Below are positions 59,662-64,000 of a DNA stretch of 64,000 nucleotides, one piece after another. The position numbers were made by a program, and so were the translations under genes. The notes under the pieces were generated by a model. It was not told where the DNA came from. It was given only the letters and a program-made list of their open reading frames with translations, and ran no database searches. The stretch's first letter is position 1. Every line of letters begins with the position of its first letter. Origin of the DNA: Lentzea sp. NEAU-D7 (GTDB lineage Bacteria > Actinomycetota > Actinomycetes > Mycobacteriales > Pseudonocardiaceae); NCBI RefSeq assembly GCF_026242055.1, contig NZ_JAPJDL010000032.1, positions 1-64,000 on the forward strand, read 5' to 3'.

Positions 59662-61401
59662 TCACTCGGCGATGAGGCAGAGTCGGGGCAGGACGAACCA
59701 GCGAAGCTCCTCGAAGTCCTCCGGCAGGCCGGTGATCCCGTCGTCGACCACGTCAGCGCGAGCAGCGAGCAGCCGCCGAGCCTCTTCCAGGTACTTCGTG
59801 AGGATCGTGTCATCGGCGCGAATCGGCGGCACGGTCGCGTGCGTGGCCACCACGGAGCGCAGATCGGGCAGCTCACGGGGAACGAGAGCTGTGCCGCGGT
59901 GCCGCCACAGCCCGGTTCTCGGGTCGAAGACGTAATCGGTCAGCAGGCGGTGGCCGTGCCGGGCGACCAGCCGCACGGCCTCGACGAGGTAATCACGGAC
60001 GGCGTCGGTGATGAAGTAGTTGAAGTTGAGGCGCACCCAGCCGGGCTTCACCCCGTGATACCCGGCCGCTGAGTTGCGGTCGTAGCCCTGGGATCGCCTG
60101 TCATCGATGTGGAGCAGCCGGTGCCCGTAGGGACCGGCGCAGGAGCACCCGCCACGGGACTGGATGCCGAACAGGTCGTTGAGCACGGCGACCACGAAGT
60201 TGTGGTGCAGGAACCGCTGCCCGGACCGGACGCGGAAGGACACGATCGACAACCGGTCCGCGGTACGGCTGCCGAGAATCTCGATGCCGGGTTCCCGCTC
60301 CCACTCGGCGACGGCGTGCCGCCACAGCCGTTGTTCGCGGGCATGGATCACCCCGGCGCCCACGGCATCCTTGAGCGCGAACACCAGACCGGCGCGGACC
60401 GACTCGACGACCGCCGGCGTGCCGCCCTCCTCCCTCGCCACAGGGTCGTCGAGGTAGCGGTGACCTCCCGGGTGGACGAACGCCACCGTGCCGCCGCCCG
60501 GCACGGTGGGAACTCTGTTGGTGACGAGGTCGCGACGCACCACCAGCACACCGGGCGTTTGCGGGCCACCGACGAACTTGTGCGGTGACAGGAAAACGGC
60601 GTCCTTGTGGTCGCCCCGTCCCGGTGCGCTCTCACGCATCCGAACAGGCACGTGCGGCCCAGCCGCAGCATAGTCCCAAAAGGACAGTGCACCGTGTTCA
60701 TGCAGCAGCGCGGAAATGCCGTCGGTGTCGGTCAGCACACCTGTCACGTTCGACGCGGCGGAGAAGCTGCCGATCCGCAACGGGCGGTGGGAGTGGCGGA
60801 TCAGCTGCCGGCGCAGTTCGGCGACGTCGACGCGGCCCCACTCGTCCTCGCCGATGACTACGACGTCCGCGACGGCCTCGCGCCAGGGCAGCTCGTTGGA
60901 GTGGTGCTCGTAGGGTCCGACGAAGACGACCGGACGTTCCCCCTGAGGGATCCGGTCCGCGAGCGAATACTTCTCGTCCAAACCGGCCGGGAGCCGGATT
61001 TCCAGCATTCCCACGAGCTTGGTGACCGCTGCGGTCGCACCGGAACCGCAGAACATCACCAGGTCGTCCTCCGTTCCTCCGACGGACTGGCGAATGAGCA
61101 GCCTCGCCTGTTCCCGCAACATCGTGGTGTACCGACTGGTGCTCGAGCTCTCGGTGTGCGTGTTGGCGTAGTAGGGCAGCACCTCCGCACGAATAAAATC
61201 CTCGATGAAGTCGAGTGCCCGGCCCGATGCGGTGTAGTCGGCGTAAACTATTCTCCTTGCCCCATAAGGGGTGTCGAGCACCTTGTTGTCGCCGATGATT
61301 CCACGCCGGATGATTCCGAGCAGCAACTCGTCCGGCTCACCACGATTGCCGCTGGCCATCTTACCGTTGCGGAATCCGATTCGGCGGCGGATAATTCTCA
61401 T
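59662..61401 (-). CDS. Class V aminotransferase-fold PLP enzyme (cysteine desulfurase-like)
   Basis: A 579-residue PLP enzyme. RIVYADYTASGRALDFIEDF and YYANTHTESSSTSRYTT form the N-terminal substrate region, FCGSGATAAVTKL the cofactor-phosphate loop, and AVFLSPHKFVGGPQTPGVL holds the PLP-binding Lys. GIQSRGGCSCAGPYGHRLL is a Cys-rich loop seen in large desulfurase-like members. PGWVRLNFNYF follows. The protein is longer than classic NifS/SufS (about 400), with an extra C-terminal ~100 residues. ATG 61401 (MRIIRRRIGF) with AGGTG upstream is chosen; ATG at MASGN is possible. Role in the locus is unknown; sulfur transfer or transamination cannot be separated by sequence. Confidence 0.85.
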   Translation of the reverse strand: MRIIRRRIGFRNGKMASGNRGEPDELLLGIIRRGIIGDNKVLDTPYGARRIVYADYTASGRALDFIEDFIRAEVLPYYANTHTESSSTSRYTTMLREQARLLIRQSVGGTEDDLVMFCGSGATAAVTKLVGMLEIRLPAGLDEKYSLADRIPQGERPVVFVGPYEHHSNELPWREAVADVVVIGEDEWGRVDVAELRRQLIRHSHRPLRIGSFSAASNVTGVLTDTDGISALLHEHGALSFWDYAAAGPHVPVRMRESAPGRGDHKDAVFLSPHKFVGGPQTPGVLVVRRDLVTNRVPTVPGGGTVAFVHPGGHRYLDDPVAREEGGTPAVVESVRAGLVFALKDAVGAGVIHAREQRLWRHAVAEWEREPGIEILGSRTADRLSIVSFRVRSGQRFLHHNFVVAVLNDLFGIQSRGGCSCAGPYGHRLLHIDDRRSQGYDRNSAAGYHGVKPGWVRLNFNYFITDAVRDYLVEAVRLVARHGHRLLTDYVFDPRTGLWRHRGTALVPRELPDLRSVVATHATVPPIRADDTILTKYLEEARRLLAARADVVDDGITGLPEDFEELRWFVLPRLCLIAE

Positions 61402-61700
61402 CAGAGACACCTGCACGAGTTTGTCGCGGCGGGCAATAAATCCATAACCAAAGTTTCCAGCGAGAACCAATCAGGACGCCTGCGAGGTGGCTCGGCCACA
61501 ATATTCGACGCGCGAGGGTCTCCCGTTTCCTTTCACTTTCGACACCATTTTGGGACGTTTTTCCACCACTAGCGTCCCCGAACGTGACGCTTACGCTCGC
61601 GATGCTCAAGAGAACGGTCATCGCTCAACTCGACTGCAGTCCGTCGGACCTCACCGACAAGGCCGAACTGACGGCCTGGGGCCGGACTCCCCGGGACTGC
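61402..61700. other. Upstream region of the PLP enzyme
   Basis: About 300 bases, unusually AT-rich for this window (AATATTCG, CCATTTTGGGACGTTTTTCC). It probably contains the promoter of the PLP gene. No exact promoter or operator could be defined. Confidence 0.35.
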
Positions 61701-62266
61701 TCAGGCTGGCAGCTCCAGAGACCAGCTCCCACTGGGTTCACCGTAGGCAGAACGCACGGTGTCCACCATCTGTCGTCCCGCGGTGCGGAACGAGCGTTCG
61801 ACCAATTCAAACCGCGCATCGTCGGTCAGATGGGCGGTACGTGCGGTCTTCTGCGACAGCTGGTCGAAGCAGGTCTGCCGATGGTGAGCGCGAAGGCATC
61901 GGCCCTCGTTCTCAACCAGCGGCAGCGAGCAGAAGGGTCTGCTCCACGAGTGGGTGACAGTGTGACCTCCTGCCGTCCCGCCGCTGTCGTAGGAGCCGAT
62001 GATGCCGGGCTGATCGCCATACCTCGCGCGACGACGTCCACCAACCGAACCTCTCGCAGTTCGTTCACCACGCTGGGGAGCAACCACAGGTCGCGATAGA
62101 TCCGCACGTCACGGCGCGCGGCGAAGTCGAGCAAACGCGCCTTCTCCGACCAGAACGGCGATCCGGTACCCGAATCGAAGTGTCGCCGCATGACAGCGGG
62201 CACGAATTCGCCTTCACGCCATTCATGATGGTCGTTCAGATCGAGATCGAACGCAACGCCAGACAT
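61701..62266 (-). pseudogene. Decayed PaaK-like adenylate-forming ligase, N-terminal fragment
   Basis: From an ATG at 62266 a good N-terminus runs MSGVAFDLDLNDHHEWREGE, FDSGTGSPFW, RDVRIYRDLWLLPSV and VNELREVRLVDVVARG. A frameshift near 62030 moves on to YGDQPGIIGSYDSGGTAGG, the adenylation P-loop region, and then MVDTVRSAYGEPSGSW before a stop at 61701. This is the layout of phenylacetate-CoA ligase-like proteins, which continue for about 300 more residues. The rest is missing. It is a dead gene on the right edge of the locus. Confidence 0.5.
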
Positions 62267-62693
62267 CCGTCCTCGCAGACAACTGGTCAAGGCGAGCGGT
62301 TGACCAGGCCCGCTGGCCGATATGTCGTGACCGGTTCGGAGCGAACCTCGGGCCGGCGGTCTCATCTGTGGCGCGCGGCACCCAGAATCACACACCTGCG
62401 TGCCCCAAACCCTTCGGTGACCAGCGGGTTGACATCGACGACGAAAGGAGACATCGAACAAGCCTCTGCGCAGGATCATCCCGGATCGAGGGATCTTGCC
62501 ATAAGCGTGCACGTTCTCCGCACACCCGCAGCCGAACGTGGCGTGCTCACCCGTGATCCAGTCGGTGCCGTTCCGGCCTCCGGAACGGTTAGTGCCGGAC
62601 GTTCCGTCCGGCGGACAGAATAAGTCCAGCCGACAACCGGGATCCGAAACCGATCGTGCCCTGTTCTGATGCAGTATTGGAGAAGCGCCGCTC
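62267..62693. other. Intergenic region before the ESX-like gene
   Basis: No credible gene. It contains the two adjacent hairpins at 62568-62612. A possible GGAG lies at 62679-62682, before the downstream ATG. Confidence 0.4.
62568..62612. terminator. Two back-to-back hairpins
   Basis: CCGTTCCGG / CCGGAACGG (9 bp, 3-base loop) at 62568-62588 and GCCGGACG / CGTCCGGC (8 bp, 3-base loop) at 62594-62612. They may form a bidirectional terminator marking the right boundary. Confidence 0.5.
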
Positions 62694-64000
62694 ATGACCA
62701 AGGGGAACGTCAATCCCAATCCGTCGCCGAACCCGGCGGCGAACCCGCTCCCCTCGGTACCACCGGTCAACACGGGCACGGGCGGTGGTACCGCCGGCAA
62801 CGGCGGTTACTCCATGAGCGACTCCGCGATGCACGGGTTGCAGAAGAAGGCGGGTGACCTCGAGTCTCGGCTGTCGAGCATCGCAAGCGGCCTTCGTGGT
62901 CTGAACTTGAGCAGCAACGCGCTCGGCCCCATCGGCCTGTTCACGGTGCCCGCGCTCAACGCGTCCAACGACAACGCGATCACGCAGGCGGACAAGGGCG
63001 CTAAGGCGTTCAACGACGTCCAGTCCGGTCTGAAGGCCACGCACCAGACGTCGACGACGACGGACACCAACCTGGCCTCCAACTTCCGCTCGATCGACCC
63101 AGGCACCAACGCGAAGCCGCCACCCGGCGCCACCGCGGCGACAACCGGTCCGAACACGTCGGGAGGCGGCAGGGTCACCAGGCCGGAGTCGATCAAGGGA
63201 GGCGGAAACCCCACCCCGGGACCGGCCCCGCAGAGCGGCGGCGGCAAGGTCACGCCCACCCAGGGCCCGAAGGGCGGCGCGTATCTCACGCCATCAGTCG
63301 GCCCGGCACCAGGCGGCGGCAAGGTCGGCGACATCCAGCGACCCAAGGGCGGTGGCACCAACCCCGGCTCGAACCTCGATCCGCAGGGCGGCGGCAAGGT
63401 GAGCCGCTCCCAGGGTCCGGGGGGCGGCGCGGCCTTCACGCCGACCCTCGGACCGGCTCCGACCGGCGGCGGCAAGGTCAGCCCGGCCCAAGGCCCCAAG
63501 GACGGCGGCGCCTCGCTCACCCCCACGCTCGGCAAGCCGCCGGGCGGTCCCGCCGCCGGTGCGCCGCCAGTCCCCGGTGGCACCACGGGTGCCACCAGCA
63601 CCCCCGGTTCGAAGGGCGGTGGCACGCCCGGTGGCGGCGGCAAGGCCGGGGGCGTTCCGGCCGCGCCCGGCTCCGGTGCCACGCCCGGTCAGGTCGCCGG
63701 TACCAAGCCCAGCGCGACCCCGCCCGGTCCGCAGGGCGCCGCACCTCCGCGCGGCGCGACCCCGCCCGCCATGTCGCCGGGCACTTCCCCGCCCGTGCTG
63801 CCCGGCGCGACCCCCGGCGTGACCGGCGGCAACAAAATCGGTCCCGGCGGTGCGAAGGGTGTGTTCGACGCGTCCAAGCCTGGCATGCCCGAGAGCACCA
63901 TCAAGAACGCGCCGCCGAGCTCCACCTCGACTCCCCCTGCGGCTCCGAAGCCGACGATCCCCACGATTCCCGGCACTCCCGGTACGCCCTCCACGCCCGG
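62694..64000 (+). CDS. Gly/Pro-rich ESX (type VII) substrate-like protein, 3' end outside the window
   Basis: The frame is open from ATG 62694 to the window end, at least 435 residues. An Asn/Pro-rich start is followed by an alpha-helical part at about residues 40-140 (MSDSAMHGLQKKAGDLESRL ... FNDVQSGLKATHQTSTTTDT), whose size and polarity recall WXG100/ESX-type targets. The rest is low-complexity Gly/Pro/Lys/Thr with a ~25-residue repeat starting GGGKV. No signal peptide is seen. The assignment to type VII secretion is by composition and layout, not by a clear WXG motif. It probably belongs to the genome outside the metabolite locus. Confidence 0.6.
   Translation, partial: MTKGNVNPNPSPNPAANPLPSVPPVNTGTGGGTAGNGGYSMSDSAMHGLQKKAGDLESRLSSIASGLRGLNLSSNALGPIGLFTVPALNASNDNAITQADKGAKAFNDVQSGLKATHQTSTTTDTNLASNFRSIDPGTNAKPPPGATAATTGPNTSGGGRVTRPESIKGGGNPTPGPAPQSGGGKVTPTQGPKGGAYLTPSVGPAPGGGKVGDIQRPKGGGTNPGSNLDPQGGGKVSRSQGPGGGAAFTPTLGPAPTGGGKVSPAQGPKDGGASLTPTLGKPPGGPAAGAPPVPGGTTGATSTPGSKGGGTPGGGGKAGGVPAAPGSGATPGQVAGTKPSATPPGPQGAAPPRGATPPAMSPGTSPPVLPGATPGVTGGNKIGPGGAKGVFDASKPGMPESTIKNAPPSSTSTPPAAPKPTIPTIPGTPGTPSTP
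63162..63535 (+). repeat. About five 75-bp repeats coding GGGKV-type units
   Basis: Units start GGGRVTRPESIKGGG, GGGKVTPTQGPKGG, GGGKVGDIQRPKGGG, GGGKVSRSQGPGGG and GGGKVSPAQGPKDGG, spaced about 25 residues apart, with LTPxxGPAP-like ends. They form an extended, probably disordered, region. Confidence 0.8.

Overview
This is a very GC-rich actinomycete window; nearly every third codon base in the real genes is G or C. Large LuxR regulators of the LAL type, class II DAHP synthase, F420-type enzymes and an ESX-like protein fit a Pseudonocardiales-like organism, but the sequence does not fix the genus. Most of the window, about 1.9-58 kb and perhaps to 61.4 kb, reads as one specialised-metabolite locus. 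The outer ends look like flanking genome: a DAHP synthase and a decayed IS5 transposase on the left, a decayed ligase and a Gly/Pro-rich secreted-type protein on the right.

Left part (1.9-11.2 kb): a phenazine block. phzF and phzB are divergent, phzE and phzD are divergent, and a KstD-type FAD dehydrogenase follows phzB. A minus-strand set of polysaccharide deacetylase/cyclic imidase-like, GNAT and LLM flavin oxidoreductase genes lies to the left. No phzG-type FMN oxidase is visible.

Middle part (11.3-48 kb): three different polyketide machines on the minus strand. PKS1 is a single-module iterative enzyme of the bacterial 6-methylsalicylate synthase type. An AT-ACP protein is coupled by a 4-bp overlap to PKS2, a FabL-type ER-KS-CLF-KR-DH protein; together they hold a full set of fatty-acid-like cycle domains. 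PKS3 is a giant modular enzyme with a KSQ loading module, two extension modules and a C-terminal SDR in place of a thioesterase. The module-1 AT of PKS3 is visibly broken. A type II thioesterase, a DRE-TIM metallolyase and an HMG-CoA reductase accompany these genes. Two paralogous LAL regulators, both 959 residues, lie on the plus strand and share a nearly identical 232-bp tract.

Right part (48.5-58.2 kb): glycosyltransferase, Tat-type multicopper oxidase, membrane protein, exported double-NTF2 protein, and then a six-gene chain in which every junction is a 4-bp overlap: small ORF, LmbB2/SibU-like heme tyrosine hydroxylase candidate, cation-dependent O-methyltransferase, 50-residue small ORF, acyl-AMP ligase-SDR fusion, alcohol dehydrogenase. 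A class V aminotransferase-fold enzyme follows.

The locus appears tied together by a 16-bp inverted repeat, consensus CTGCGGAAGTCCRCAG. I found eight copies, all in non-coding DNA, from 4.6 kb to 58.8 kb. Its layout matches LuxR-family operators, and the two LAL proteins are the obvious candidate binders. Taken together, the window suggests an unusual phenazine/polyketide hybrid locus. The 6-MSA-type PKS beside phz genes recalls saphenamycin-type phenazine esters, but PKS2, PKS3, HMGR and the ligase-SDR fusion go well beyond that. The product cannot be read from the sequence.
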